DNA of 64,000 nucleotides, taken from assembly GCA_900546495.1 (NCBI GenBank), contig URDN01000008.1, positions 6,904-70,903 on the forward strand, read 5' to 3'. The stretch comes from an uncultured Lachnospiraceae bacterium (GTDB lineage: Bacteria > Bacillota > Clostridia > Lachnospirales > Lachnospiraceae). The notes under the pieces are model-generated. The model did no database searches, was not told the origin of the DNA, and saw nothing but the letters and a program-made list of their open reading frames with translations. Of the stretch, positions 17,082 to 26,307 are shown in pieces. Within the stretch, counting starts at the first letter, position 1, and the number at the start of each line of letters is the position of its first letter. The position numbers and the translations under genes are program-made.

Positions 17082-19238
17082 TTAGGCTTCTTCGTATACG
17101 TCTACTGCAAATAACGGATCTCCGGCTTTTATTTCACCCTCTGCCAGCAGTCTGACTTTCTGATTATCCTCTAATTCTGTACACAGAATCGGGGAGCACA
17201 GGGACGGTGCATTTGCGGTCAGATATTCAATATCGATTTCCAGCATCTTGTCACCTTTTTTCACGCTCTGCCCGTTTTCTACGAAACAAGTGAAACCTTT
17301 GCCTTCCAGATTTACGGTGTCAATACCGATGTGAAGCAGCATGGATAAACCGCTGTCTGTCAAAAATCCGATGGCATGCTTTGTATCAAATACGAAAATA
17401 ACCTGTCCGTCTTCCGGTGCTACAATGGTTGCTGAGGTCGGAGTCACCACTGCTCCGTCACCCATCATTCTTCCGGCAAAAGCGTCATCCGGTGCGGTTG
17501 CCAGATCTGCCGCGATACCTGTGATCGGGCTTGATACGATAATGGTTTCTTTTACAACTTCTTTTGACTCCTGTGTCTCTGCGGCTGTCTCTGTCTGAGC
17601 TGCATCTGCTGATTCAGAAGCTGTCTCATCTGTGTTAATCTCCTCATTCGGAGCTTTCTCCAGATAATCCTCAAAATTGGATTTGATCACCGTTACTTTT
17701 GGTCCGTAAATGATCTGAACACCATTTCCTTTGTGAACCACACCGGAAGCTCCGGTTGCTTTCAGGATCGCATCATTGACTAACTCCGGTTTGAATACGG
17801 TACAACGAAGTCTGGTTGCACAGCAGTCGACATCAGAAATATTTTTCTTGCCGCCAAGTCCCTGCAGGATTCCCTCAGATACAGGATCATCCCCTGCTGC
17901 GCCGTTTTCGCCTTCTTTTCTCGCATTAACATCGGCTCTTGTATACAGTTTTACTTCTTCTGTATCGTCACGACCAGGTGTTTTCAGGTTTAATTTTTTG
18001 ATCAGGAAGCTGAACAGGAAGTAGTATACAATGAAGTAAATCACACCGATGATCACTACCCAAACCCAGCTTGTTTTCTTGTTGCCCTGTAAAATACCAA
18101 ACAGGAACAGATCGATAAATCCGCCGGAGAATGTCATTCCTACACCAACGTTACAAATATGCATCAGCATGTATGCCAGACCTGCAAATACGCAGTGGAT
18201 ACCATACAGCAGCGGTGCTACAAACAGGAAGGTGAACTCTAACGGCTCTGTGATACCTGTCAGCATGGAAGTCAGTGCTGCGGAGAGTAACAGACCACCG
18301 ACAGCTTTTCTTTTTTCCGGTTTTGCGGTGCGGTACATCGCAAGTGCTGCTCCCGGCAGACCAAAGATCATCAGCGGGAATTTACCGGACATAAATCTGG
18401 TTGCGGACACTGCAAAGTGATCCACAGTCGGATCAGATAACTGTGCAAAGAAAATGTTCTGTGCGCCTTCGATGAGTTTTCCACCGACTTCCAGTGTTCC
18501 GCCCACGCCTGTCTGCCAGAACGGCAGGTAAAATACGTGATGCAGACCAAATGGAAGCAATAAACGCTCAAGAAAACCGTACACCCATGTACCTGCGTAA
18601 CCGGATTTCAGTACGAGGTCACCAAGTGCGTAGATACCGGACTGGATCACCGGCCATACAAAGAACATCAGGATTCCGACACCAACAAATACGATACCGG
18701 AAATGATCGGTACAAAACGGGTTCCTCCAAAGAAGGATAACACCTGCGGAAGTTCAATTTTGTAAAAACGGTTGTGCAGTGCAGCAACACCAAGTCCAAC
18801 AATGATACCACCAAATACACCCATCTGTAAGGATGTGATACCACATACATCGGTTACAGAACCGGACAGCATTGTCTCAGCGCCGCCCTTGATGTTGATC
18901 AGTGCTCCGATAGAAGCATGCATAATGAAAAATGCGATAACTGCTGCCAGAGCTGCTACTTCTTTTTCCTTCTTTGCCATACCAATCGCTACACCCATGG
19001 CAAATATGATCGGCAGATTCGTAAAAATAATGTTACCTGCGGCATTCATAACCTGCAAAATCTGATTCAGTACGGTTCCCGGTCCCATAACACCAAGCAG
19101 ACCGTAAGTTTCCAGCATCGTTTCATTTGTAAAAGATCCACCGATTCCAAGCAGCAGACCGGCTACCGGCAAAATTGCGATCGGCAGCATGAAGGATCGT
19201 CCAACCCTCTGCAAAATTCCAAAAATTTTGTCTTTCAT
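17082..19238 (-). CDS. ptsG: PTS glucose-type EIICBA transporter
   Basis: 718 residues with three fused domains. EIIC membrane channel: about 1-415, signature GITEPLEFTFLFVAPLLYG. EIIB: about 440-525, phospho-Cys473 in CCATRLR. EIIA (Crr type): about 565-710, His621 and phospho-His636 in LLHIGIDTV. It imports and phosphorylates glucose or a related hexose; N-acetylglucosamine (NagE) is the main alternative. The start at 19238 is set by GAGGAG 6 bases upstream. Expression appears to be controlled by leader antitermination: strong promoter 19454-19482, hairpin 19364-19421, GlcT-like gene downstream. Confidence 0.93.
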   Translation of the reverse strand: MKDKIFGILQRVGRSFMLPIAILPVAGLLLGIGGSFTNETMLETYGLLGVMGPGTVLNQILQVMNAAGNIIFTNLPIIFAMGVAIGMAKKEKEVAALAAVIAFFIMHASIGALINIKGGAETMLSGSVTDVCGITSLQMGVFGGIIVGLGVAALHNRFYKIELPQVLSFFGGTRFVPIISGIVFVGVGILMFFVWPVIQSGIYALGDLVLKSGYAGTWVYGFLERLLLPFGLHHVFYLPFWQTGVGGTLEVGGKLIEGAQNIFFAQLSDPTVDHFAVSATRFMSGKFPLMIFGLPGAALAMYRTAKPEKRKAVGGLLLSAALTSMLTGITEPLEFTFLFVAPLLYGIHCVFAGLAYMLMHICNVGVGMTFSGGFIDLFLFGILQGNKKTSWVWVVIIGVIYFIVYYFLFSFLIKKLNLKTPGRDDTEEVKLYTRADVNARKEGENGAAGDDPVSEGILQGLGGKKNISDVDCCATRLRCTVFKPELVNDAILKATGASGVVHKGNGVQIIYGPKVTVIKSNFEDYLEKAPNEEINTDETASESADAAQTETAAETQESKEVVKETIIVSSPITGIAADLATAPDDAFAGRMMGDGAVVTPTSATIVAPEDGQVIFVFDTKHAIGFLTDSGLSMLLHIGIDTVNLEGKGFTCFVENGQSVKKGDKMLEIDIEYLTANAPSLCSPILCTELEDNQKVRLLAEGEIKAGDPLFAVDVYEEA

Positions 19239-19363
19239 AGTTCTCCTCACTCTTTCTCCAATATTCTTCTCGACTGAGATAGGCATTATTTGTTATAGTG
19301 TACCCATTTTTTGAATTCACATAGCTGGCAGTTTTCTTCTTTCGTCTCTATTTTCCCGGGCAA

Positions 19364-19421
19364 CAAAAAAAGGCACTAACCCTACATAAATATCAAAAAA
19401 TATCTATGCACGGTTAATGCC
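19364..19421 (-). terminator. ptsG leader terminator with ribonucleic antiterminator site
   Basis: On the minus strand GGCATTAACC pairs with GGTTAGTGCC, with additional pairing inside (TGCATAGATAT / ATATTTATG), followed by T7. The 5' half would overlap the antiterminator (RAT) bound by a BglG-type protein. It lies between the ptsG promoter and start codon, so it attenuates ptsG. Confidence 0.85.
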
Positions 19422-19453
19422 TGCGTAATCAGTAACACACCATGTATGATTTA

Positions 19454-19482
19454 TTTATATCACATTGACAAATTAATGTCAA
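19454..19482 (-). promoter_or_regulatory. Sigma-A promoter of ptsG
   Basis: On the minus strand TTGACA, 17 bases, TATAAA. This gives a leader of about 205 bases containing the attenuator. TTGACA and the following TGTCAA also form a small inverted repeat around the -35 box. Confidence 0.85.
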
Positions 19483-19567
19483 TCTAATATAACTATTCTT
19501 TTTGCTTCTTTTTTCATACAAAGCATTTTCTCTAAGTTGTGTCTGCTTTTATCAGCTTTTGACTTTG

Positions 19568-20104
19568 TTATTCTTCCTCATCGTCTTCCAGCCGCCGGTT
19601 CAGCACCGCTGCAATGATTTCCAATACGATTGCCAAGCCGATCACGCATCCCACAGCAGCTTTCCCGGAACCGCCGGTGATTGTCTGCACAATACCTCCG
19701 ATTTTTGGAATGGAACGCACCATCTTGCCCATATACTGATTGTACGTCACGGGATTCATATCATTTTCTTCGTTAGCATCGCCTTTTGTGATAAATTCAC
19801 CCATGGCAGAACTGTTTGAAACCACACGATGTGTGATGATCGAACCATCCGCATCCGATCCGTAAAATGCGATCACATCTCCTTCAACAATTTCCTTTGG
19901 TTCCACATATTTGATATATACCAGGCTTCCTACCGGAATTGCCGGTTCCATACTTCCACTGACTACCGTATAGAGCTGATAGCCCATGGCTTTTGGAACT
20001 GTCAGCGGAATACATGCTGCGACTACTATGATTAGCAAAATCGTTCCTATTACGCTGCATATCATTGCAATAGGATTTTTTTTCTTTCGTGTTTCTTTAC
20101 TCAC
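19568..20104 (-). CDS. sipW: SipW-type signal peptidase I (S26B)
   Basis: 178 residues with N- and C-terminal membrane segments (about 12-34 and 150-168). The catalytic Ser is in SGSMEPAIPVGS and a His replaces the usual Lys (IITHRVV), which is the ER/SipW-type Ser-His arrangement. SipW-type enzymes process the special signal peptides of TasA/CalY-like matrix proteins, and two such substrates lie just upstream (22093-23365). A terminator at 20207-20232 separates it from the preceding gene, so it may have its own promoter or rely on readthrough. Confidence 0.9.
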   Translation of the reverse strand: MSKETRKKKNPIAMICSVIGTILLIIVVAACIPLTVPKAMGYQLYTVVSGSMEPAIPVGSLVYIKYVEPKEIVEGDVIAFYGSDADGSIITHRVVSNSSAMGEFITKGDANEENDMNPVTYNQYMGKMVRSIPKIGGIVQTITGGSGKAAVGCVIGLAIVLEIIAAVLNRRLEDDEEE

Positions 20105-20201
20105 CCTTCATTCTCCTCTGATTTTAGATTATTCGCACTTTTTATTTTTCTGCATTCATTATAACTGATTTCTGCCGTATTTACTACTTCAAATTGTACC
20201 C

Positions 20202-20232
20202 AAAAACTCCCCGGAGTTTTCACTCTGGGGAG
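20202..20232 (-). terminator. Terminator at the end of the surface-structure operon
   Basis: Stem CTCCCC-AGAGT / ACT-CCGGGGAG on the minus strand followed by T5, placed 37 bases after the stop at 20269. Confidence 0.8.
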
Positions 20233-20268
20233 CCTCATTTCATGCCATCAATAAAGATTCACATATTT

Positions 20269-21276
20269 TTATTTTGTTTCTTTGTTGCGGCGTTTCAGCG
20301 CTACTAAAAGTGCCACAATTGCTGCAGCAGCTGCCACAATGATCGCAATACTGAAATTCATTGTTTTCACAGATTCTGACTTTTCTGCATCAATATTTCC
20401 GGTAGGTGTATCTTCATCATCCAGATCTACCAGTTCCTGCGGTGTCTGCTCGTCCGTATTCTCTACGGTATTATCCTGATCTGCATCCCGGCCGCCATTG
20501 GCATCTGTAGTTCCGCCCGGTGTCGTTGTTTCATTTGCATTTCCACCTGTCACGTTGGTGCCACCGGTCGTTGTTCCATTTGCATTTCCACCTGCCGCAT
20601 TAGTGCCACCGGTCGTTGTTCCACCTGCTACGGTACCTGCCGGAACCGTCACTGTATTGTAAACAGTATTTCCCGGTACAACGGTTGTAATCGTTGTGGT
20701 TGTCTCTACCACCCGATTGGTCTCACCCGGTGCGTAAGTAAAGGTAAACACATTGTCTGCTTCATTTTCACTCAGGGTTTTGGTCAGTGCCAATGCCTGT
20801 GGAACAAAATTTTCGATATAACGATAAGCAACGACTGGTTTGTCACCGACATTTCCATAAAAGGTCTGGCTTTCTGCCAGTGTGTTGCCATCTTCATCCT
20901 GATACTGAACCGTATAGGCTACCTGATTGCCTTTGATGCCGTATGCTACGACATAATCTGCATCACCGTCCACGTTAAATGCCGGTGCCGCCAGAGCTTC
21001 TGCATTGTCACGACCGCTGAGACGGATACCTTTTACATAATATTTCTCATCTGTCACCTGAATCTGGCTCAGATCAAAAGAAACATCATCGCCTGCATTC
21101 AGATCCTGCACTTCGATCTTCTCCTGACCGCTGATGCTGCCCTTATTTCCTGCGGATAAGGTTACTTTGTAAGTATATGCATTTCCCGGCTGCGTTGCCA
21201 GCGCGGTTGTTGCCGGTGCTGCTGCGATCACAGATACACTCAGGAGAGAGATTAACATTTTTTTCCATTTGAACAT
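20269..21276 (-). CDS. Secreted MucBP-like stalk protein with C-terminal membrane anchor
   Basis: 335 residues: a signal peptide (cleavage after ATTALA), then a MucBP-like beta module at about residues 115-180 (YTVQYQDEDGNTLAESQTFY). A low-complexity Gly/Thr/Asn stalk follows at about 195-265, built from GGTNxxGGNANxTT repeats. An acidic stretch and a final hydrophobic helix with RRNK tail come last. No LPXTG is present, so it is probably membrane-anchored. It follows the gene at 21278 after one base. Likely a surface spacer or base component of the neighbouring pilus/matrix structure (inference). Confidence 0.7.
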   Translation of the reverse strand: MFKWKKMLISLLSVSVIAAAPATTALATQPGNAYTYKVTLSAGNKGSISGQEKIEVQDLNAGDDVSFDLSQIQVTDEKYYVKGIRLSGRDNAEALAAPAFNVDGDADYVVAYGIKGNQVAYTVQYQDEDGNTLAESQTFYGNVGDKPVVAYRYIENFVPQALALTKTLSENEADNVFTFTYAPGETNRVVETTTTITTVVPGNTVYNTVTVPAGTVAGGTTTGGTNAAGGNANGTTTGGTNVTGGNANETTTPGGTTDANGGRDADQDNTVENTDEQTPQELVDLDDEDTPTGNIDAEKSESVKTMNFSIAIIVAAAAAIVALLVALKRRNKETK

Positions 21277-21277
21277 A

Positions 21278-22078
21278 TTATTTCTCTCCTTTCTTTCTGT
21301 ATGCCTTTGCTTCTTTCTTCTTTTTATTCATGGAGAAGATTGCAAGGATCAGGCAGACAATTCCGCAAACCAGAGCCAGTGCACAATATCTGAGCATCAG
21401 ATTCGTGTCACCTGTTTTTACCCGCTTGGTTGTCGTTACGACATGATTCTTGCCCGGAACCTTCTTCTCTACTTTGTTCTCTTTAACGGTGGTTGTTGCC
21501 TCTGTCACCTTTTCAGTTGCAAAATTCATACGGAGTTTTGCCAGTGTCAGCTGATAGCCGTTACCCTGTGTCTCGCCATCAACACCAACTGTCAGATGTA
21601 CCATTCCGCTTTCTCCGGATGCCAGTCTGCCAAGATAGAAGTATTCCTGTGTGGAATTATCCACCTGTTTGAGACCTTCCCCGGACTTGGAATTACCCTC
21701 ACCACCAACGGTTGTACTGTCGTATAACACGTTTTCTGTATTGTCGGCTCCCACATAAGTCAGACGATAAGTATATCCGCCGCCTTCTGCTGTCGCCTGT
21801 GCATCTTCCAGCGTCTGAATGACTTCGTTGGTCATATACCAGTCTGTCTTGCCACTGTCAGAATTGGTTACCTGTACTTTCAGCTCGATGCTGTCACCCG
21901 GCTGGATGTTTGCCATCCCGTCGGTCACATCGGAATCCTGAAAATTACTGTTCATCTTGCTGCCGTCAAAAGTTACATTCCATCCGTCAGCACCCTGATA
22001 ATCTTTTGCAAATGCAGTTGTCGCTGCCCCTACTGTCATAACAAGTGTCAGCACCAGGCACAAAATTTTCTTTTTCAT
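21278..22078 (-). CDS. Secreted surface protein with VKTGD-type C-terminal sorting region
   Basis: 266 residues: signal peptide ending TTAFA, an extracellular beta-rich domain of about 180 residues, a Lys/Thr-rich linker, then VKTGDTN followed by a hydrophobic helix and KKKK tail. The xKTGD-helix-basic layout resembles a sorting signal for a non-LPXTG sortase or a plain anchor. The protein sits between the SipW-type substrates and the MucBP-like stalk protein, and is probably co-transcribed with them. Function not recognised. Confidence 0.65.
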   Translation of the reverse strand: MKKKILCLVLTLVMTVGAATTAFAKDYQGADGWNVTFDGSKMNSNFQDSDVTDGMANIQPGDSIELKVQVTNSDSGKTDWYMTNEVIQTLEDAQATAEGGGYTYRLTYVGADNTENVLYDSTTVGGEGNSKSGEGLKQVDNSTQEYFYLGRLASGESGMVHLTVGVDGETQGNGYQLTLAKLRMNFATEKVTEATTTVKENKVEKKVPGKNHVVTTTKRVKTGDTNLMLRYCALALVCGIVCLILAIFSMNKKKKEAKAYRKKGEK

Positions 22079-22092
22079 TCTTCTGTACCTCC

Positions 22093-22842
22093 TTACTGCA
22101 GACTGATCGCGGTCTCATCCTCTGACACGTTCACATCCACACCCCAGGCACTCTTGATCGCATCTTTTGCGTTGTGTGTCTGAACTGCATCAACCTCCGC
22201 ATCCACATGGAATGTATAACCGTCATATTTGTAACTATAAGTAATTGTGTTATCTTTCACTGTCTTTGTCACTTCAGAAGCAATACTCTGATTGATGCGA
22301 AGTGTATCAGACAATGCCGGTGTGGATTCTCCGACACCTACTGCTTTTGTGTAATACAGAACTGTCCGCTCCGGTGTGGACTGATCTTCTGCGATCGCCC
22401 ATCCGTTATCGGTCAGATAATTTAATTCGATCAAATCCGGAGAAAGTGTTGTATTTTTGTTTCCATCAGCATCCTGCCAGCTTTTTGTAATGATCACACG
22501 TACAAATGTGTCGATATTTCCGCTGTTTGTTACGCCAATCGCTTCCTCATATTTCTTGCCCGGTGTGAATTTTTCATCTTCGCCAAGCATCTTGCTTAAT
22601 AAAGTACCTTCTGTGGAACCTTCCCATTTATCTGGCTCTGCATAATCTCTGCTGCTGACAACATCTCCGTTCTCTGTCAGAGATACGCCGATACTCTGCA
22701 TATTCATCTGTACGGAATAGTTCTCACTGTAATAGGTCAGTGCTGCTCTCGCACTTCCCACACCGCTCCCAACCAGAAGCACTGCGGCTGCCGCCAGAAG
22801 CAGGACTGTTACTTTCGGAAATGATTTCTTTTTCTTCTTCAT
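22093..22842 (-). CDS. SipW-dependent TasA/CalY-like protein (longer)
   Basis: About 249 residues. The signal region (VTVLLLAAAAVLLVGSGVGS..ARAALTYY) is the SipW-type signal that precedes TasA/CalY/camelysin-like proteins. The mature part has the matching beta-sandwich pattern (SENYSVQMNM.., GVTNSGNIDTFVRVIITKSW). In other Firmicutes such proteins form extracellular fibres. Start 22842 gives a 9-base gap to AGGAGG; ATG at 22848 is possible but only 3 bases away. No anchor. Upstream neighbour is a shorter homologous-type protein. Confidence 0.75.
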   Translation of the reverse strand: MKKKKKSFPKVTVLLLAAAAVLLVGSGVGSARAALTYYSENYSVQMNMQSIGVSLTENGDVVSSRDYAEPDKWEGSTEGTLLSKMLGEDEKFTPGKKYEEAIGVTNSGNIDTFVRVIITKSWQDADGNKNTTLSPDLIELNYLTDNGWAIAEDQSTPERTVLYYTKAVGVGESTPALSDTLRINQSIASEVTKTVKDNTITYSYKYDGYTFHVDAEVDAVQTHNAKDAIKSAWGVDVNVSEDETAISLQ

Positions 22843-22855
22843 CCTCATTTACCTC

Positions 22856-23365
22856 CTACTCCTGTGTATTGCTACTGTCTGTCACAACGTTGTCCCAGTC
22901 AGCGTATGCGTTTCCATCTTCATCATAAAGAATCGGTGTACATTCCTGAATAACTACTACGTTAAACTCCTCCGGTTTCTGATCCCCGGACGGGAATTTA
23001 TAAGTAATATTCAATTCCTTCTCCGTGGTCTGTCCTGCCTGAAGAACATCATTGTAATACCAGTATCCGTCACCGCCGTCTGTCCATCCACCGTCCGGTA
23101 CATTGTAGCTTAATTCCACCGGAGCAAATGCTCTGACTCTGACAAAACAATCATAATCGCCAACATTGGAAATCGTGACATGTTTTCCGTTTTCGTCAAC
23201 TTCCTCATGTGGTTTTGTCTCTGTAAATCCCATATTCATGGTGACACCGCCCTGTGCAGTTGCATATGTGGTAAAATATGCCACCGCACTTCCCACGGTC
23301 AGGGAGCCGGTTAACGCGATCGCTGCAGCTGCCAGAACCAATGGTTTTTTATGTAGCTTTCTCAT
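22856..23365 (-). CDS. SipW-dependent TasA/CalY-like protein (shorter)
   Basis: 169 residues with a SipW-type signal peptide (LAAAAIALTGSLTVGSAVAYFTT). The beta domain contains ISNVGDYDCFVRVRAFAP, the same N-G-x-x-D-x-F-V-R-V block as in the next protein (GNIDTFVRVI). That block is typical of TasA-like folds. It has no anchor. The pair plus SipW makes a complete matrix-fibre module inside a sortase-pilus operon. Confidence 0.75.
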   Translation of the reverse strand: MRKLHKKPLVLAAAAIALTGSLTVGSAVAYFTTYATAQGGVTMNMGFTETKPHEEVDENGKHVTISNVGDYDCFVRVRAFAPVELSYNVPDGGWTDGGDGYWYYNDVLQAGQTTEKELNITYKFPSGDQKPEEFNVVVIQECTPILYDEDGNAYADWDNVVTDSSNTQE

Positions 23366-23379
23366 TTGGCTTCCCTCCT

Positions 23380-24381
23380 TTACTGTGCCGGTTTTATATG
23401 GTCATACAGACCATTTTTATTTAATTTGAAGTTATTAACTATGCCGTATCCGCCGTTTGGACGACCATCGGTATCATTTTTAAAAGAAACTTCTGCTGTC
23501 GGTGCATCTGCGCTGCTGTACTCATCGTTTGCGGTAATCTTTGCCTTAACAGCATTATCGGATACCAGACTGTAAGATGCTCCGCTGTAAACCTCTGTCA
23601 CCGTTACGTCTGCGCCTGCCCGCAGATGCTCGATCGTAATGGAATCAGATCCTGCGGTTTTAAAATCTAATGCCTCTACTTTTGATTCTTTCGTTCCATC
23701 CGGATTTTCAATATCAATCTGGAAAACGAATGTTGCTTTGTCACTGGATGTCACATTCTGATGTAACAGTGTTTTGTTGATCACCAGCTTACCATATCTT
23801 GCATGCTGTTCCGGTTTTAAGGTAATACCATTTTCTCCGGTCAGGTTGTAAACCCATGTATCACTGCCACCGTTTCCATAATAGTTATTCGGCAAAGCTA
23901 CCAGCGACGGTGCAAATGTATACGTATAATTATCTGTTACAACTTCTTCCGGCTGAATCAGGTAAAGTCCTGTCTCAAGTCCCTCGGATTTTGTCATTCC
24001 GTTTGTAGTTGTAACGGTATCAGTTGCATTCAGATTCTTCTCTGTCACCTTCTGTGCTGCGCTTGCTGCTCTCTCTGACCATTTTGCTGCGGAACCTGCC
24101 TGATCATCGATATCCAGTGCACTGACATCCAGCCCTTCGAAATCCGGCTCAGCGGTATAAGTTCCTGATTTATCCACAGAAGCAACTTTGTATAAATCAA
24201 TTGTCACGTCTGATGTCAACAGCTCTTTATAATCACTTCCAACGGAAAATTCCACGGAGCAGTCATTTCTGTCAACCTGTATCGCATCTGCCGCCCATAC
24301 GCCAGGCAGAACAAATACGGAGAATGCCACTGCCAGAGCCAGGAAAATGGCACTTCCTGCTTTTACTTTTCTTTTCATCAT
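23380..24381 (-). CDS. Pilin-like secreted protein lacking a sortase anchor
   Basis: 333 residues with a signal peptide (ends GVWAA). The first Ig-like domain resembles the N-terminal domain of Firmicute pilins (VTIDLYKVASVDKSGTYTAEPDF.., LETGLYLIQPEEV). The second (GKLVINKTL..FVFQIDIENPDGT.., IEHLRAGADVTVTEVYSGASY) resembles Cna-B/DUF5979-like modules. It ends in IKPAQ with no LPXTG or hydrophobic tail. It directly follows the two sortase genes, so it may be a minor subunit that is secreted or held by other means. Role inferred. Confidence 0.65.
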   Translation of the reverse strand: MMKRKVKAGSAIFLALAVAFSVFVLPGVWAADAIQVDRNDCSVEFSVGSDYKELLTSDVTIDLYKVASVDKSGTYTAEPDFEGLDVSALDIDDQAGSAAKWSERAASAAQKVTEKNLNATDTVTTTNGMTKSEGLETGLYLIQPEEVVTDNYTYTFAPSLVALPNNYYGNGGSDTWVYNLTGENGITLKPEQHARYGKLVINKTLLHQNVTSSDKATFVFQIDIENPDGTKESKVEALDFKTAGSDSITIEHLRAGADVTVTEVYSGASYSLVSDNAVKAKITANDEYSSADAPTAEVSFKNDTDGRPNGGYGIVNNFKLNKNGLYDHIKPAQ

Positions 24382-24411
24382 CGCCTCGTATCCTCCTTTA
24401 AAGTCTGTGCT

Positions 24412-25314
24412 TTATTTCTTACGCTGTTTTCTTCCTGATACAACTTTCATAATAAGAATCAGCAGAACCGTAACTGCGATTCCAAGGATCAGATACAACA
24501 TGTAGTAATTCTGGATGGAATGTAACATGCTGTCTGCCACCGATCCGGTTGCTTCCTCTTCTCCATTATACGCTACGCGGGTTCCTCTTACAAGTAAACG
24601 GTGGGAATTAACACCATATGGTGTGCAGGTAAATAAAGTTACCTGATCCTTACCGTCTTCTATCTTCATTGCATCATCCAATGTCTCGTGATCATCCTTG
24701 TCTACCATCGGTAAAATCTGATCTACCTGATAAGCTAATACCTGATCTAACACATGGATGTAAAATTTATCTCCGATTTCCATCTGGTCAATATCGGTAA
24801 AAAGCTTTGCACTCGGCAATCCGCGGTGTGCTGCCAGTACGGTATGATTGCTCTCACCACCGATCGGAAGTTTTGTTCCATTCAGATGTCCGACTCCGGT
24901 CTGGAGCACGTCATCACCGGTTCCATGATAAATTGCAAGTTTGATATTGATCTTCGGAATGGACAGATACCCCATGACTCCGTCATCCCCGACATTTAAC
25001 ACTTTCCAGTAATCGGTACTTTTCAGATCTCCGTCATCTTCCCCAAACACATCTCCATACAGATTATTCTGTGTGATATTTGCATTAAAATCTTCTGCTT
25101 TCTGCCATTCATCGGTATAATCTTCCGGCGTCATGTTGTTTACGCTGCTCTCATAATTACTGATCAGCTGGCTTTGCCGGTAAGTATTCCACTGATTCGA
25201 AATCGTTGGATAAGCCAGGATTCCGAATCCAACCAGAAACAGCAGTCCGAAAAGAATCGGAGCTAATCTGCCTTTTTTCTTTACAGGCTTTTTTTCCAGT
25301 TCTTTTTCACTCAT
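24412..25314 (-). CDS. srtC: Class C (pilin-polymerising) sortase, second copy
   Basis: 300 residues with membrane helices at both ends, as in class C sortases. Catalytic His in LAAHRGLPSAKLF, Cys in LFTCTPYGVN, and Arg in RLLVRGTR. It joins pilin subunits through their LPXTG-like signals. It overlaps the first sortase gene by 4 bases. The two copies are clearly paralogous (for example GLPSAxLFTDxDQxEIGDxFxIHV). Confidence 0.92.
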   Translation of the reverse strand: MSEKELEKKPVKKKGRLAPILFGLLFLVGFGILAYPTISNQWNTYRQSQLISNYESSVNNMTPEDYTDEWQKAEDFNANITQNNLYGDVFGEDDGDLKSTDYWKVLNVGDDGVMGYLSIPKINIKLAIYHGTGDDVLQTGVGHLNGTKLPIGGESNHTVLAAHRGLPSAKLFTDIDQMEIGDKFYIHVLDQVLAYQVDQILPMVDKDDHETLDDAMKIEDGKDQVTLFTCTPYGVNSHRLLVRGTRVAYNGEEEATGSVADSMLHSIQNYYMLYLILGIAVTVLLILIMKVVSGRKQRKK

Positions 25315-26192
25315 TCTTCAGATTCCTTTTGTTTTGCTGCTTTCTTCTGCAGTTTTTTCTCTCTGATAAATAATATAAGGATAAATACTCCGGTAATAAC
25401 AATTCCTACCACTACCCAAAGTAAATAATTCGTATGTAAGCTGAGGCCACTGAGTGGTGTCTGCTCATCTGCCACTGCCTGCTCTTCGTAAGGAACTCTG
25501 TGTCCCCGAACCATCAATCTCTGCGTATTGACACCGTATGGTGTACAAGTCAGCAACGTCACCAGATCTTCGCCATCCTCTACTGCCAATGCGGATGTAT
25601 CTTCCGGATCTACTACCAGGATCTGATCTACTTCGTAACAAAGGGTTTCGTCCAGCACATGGATCAGAAAATGATCTCCGATCTCCAGCTGATCCAGATC
25701 GGTAAAAAGTGATGCGCTCGGCAATCCGCGGTGTGCTGAAATAACTGCATGTGTGCTCTCGCCACCGATTGGGAGAGAACTTCCTTCCAGATGCCCTGCC
25801 GCTTTCTGTAATACTTCATCACCTGTTCCATGATAAATAGGAAGCTTGATCGCAATCTTTGGAATCTCTACAATTCCCATCATCCCGTCTCCGGCAATAT
25901 TCAGACTGTCTTCATAACTGCTGTCTGTCTCTGTACTTGCATCTGCCACGGCAAATGAGTCTGGCAAAATGCTTGGAAGCAATGCATCGTTATAGGCTTC
26001 TGCTTTTTTCATCTCTGCTGCATAATCAATGTTCCCTGCCGCTTCCTTATCAGAAATAACACTTTCGTAATTGCCAATCAGCTGCTTTTGTCTGTGATTG
26101 TTCCATTGATTTGCAATGAAAGGATACAGCAATAAGGACAAACCGGCTAAAAATATAAGAATGATCACTATTTTACTGCTTTTCTTTTTCAT
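25311..26192 (-). CDS. srtC: Class C (pilin-polymerising) sortase, first copy
   Basis: 293 residues; N- and C-terminal membrane segments. Catalytic His in ISAHRGLPSASLF, Cys in LLTCTPYGVN, Arg in RLMVRGHR. Located right after the major pilin gene, separated by a strong hairpin. Having two class C sortases suggests different specificities (tip versus shaft) or redundancy. Confidence 0.92.
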   Translation of the reverse strand: MKKKSSKIVIILIFLAGLSLLLYPFIANQWNNHRQKQLIGNYESVISDKEAAGNIDYAAEMKKAEAYNDALLPSILPDSFAVADASTETDSSYEDSLNIAGDGMMGIVEIPKIAIKLPIYHGTGDEVLQKAAGHLEGSSLPIGGESTHAVISAHRGLPSASLFTDLDQLEIGDHFLIHVLDETLCYEVDQILVVDPEDTSALAVEDGEDLVTLLTCTPYGVNTQRLMVRGHRVPYEEQAVADEQTPLSGLSLHTNYLLWVVVGIVITGVFILILFIREKKLQKKAAKQKESEE

Positions 26193-26231
26193 CCGGGCTC
26201 TCCTTGTTGTTGTAAATTACTCTTTTTGTAT

Positions 26232-26260
26232 GAATCCGGGGCGGCTGTCGCCCCGGATTC
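26232..26260. other. Strong stem-loop between pilin and sortase genes
   Basis: Perfect 12-base stem GAATCCGGGGCG / CGCCCCGGATTC with a 5-base loop and no following T run. It could stabilise the major pilin mRNA 3' end or attenuate the sortase genes, giving more pilin than sortase. Structure seen; role inferred. Confidence 0.7.
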
Positions 26261-26307
26261 TGTTGTTTCTTCAGTAAATCTCATTTACTGACATTCACTA
26301 TCATTCA

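Noticed and set aside
8008..19278. Shared 12-base string TCTCGACTGAGA near 8012 and 19268
   Set aside because: It occurs upstream of both oppA and ptsG, but two copies of a short near-palindrome are not enough to claim a shared element.
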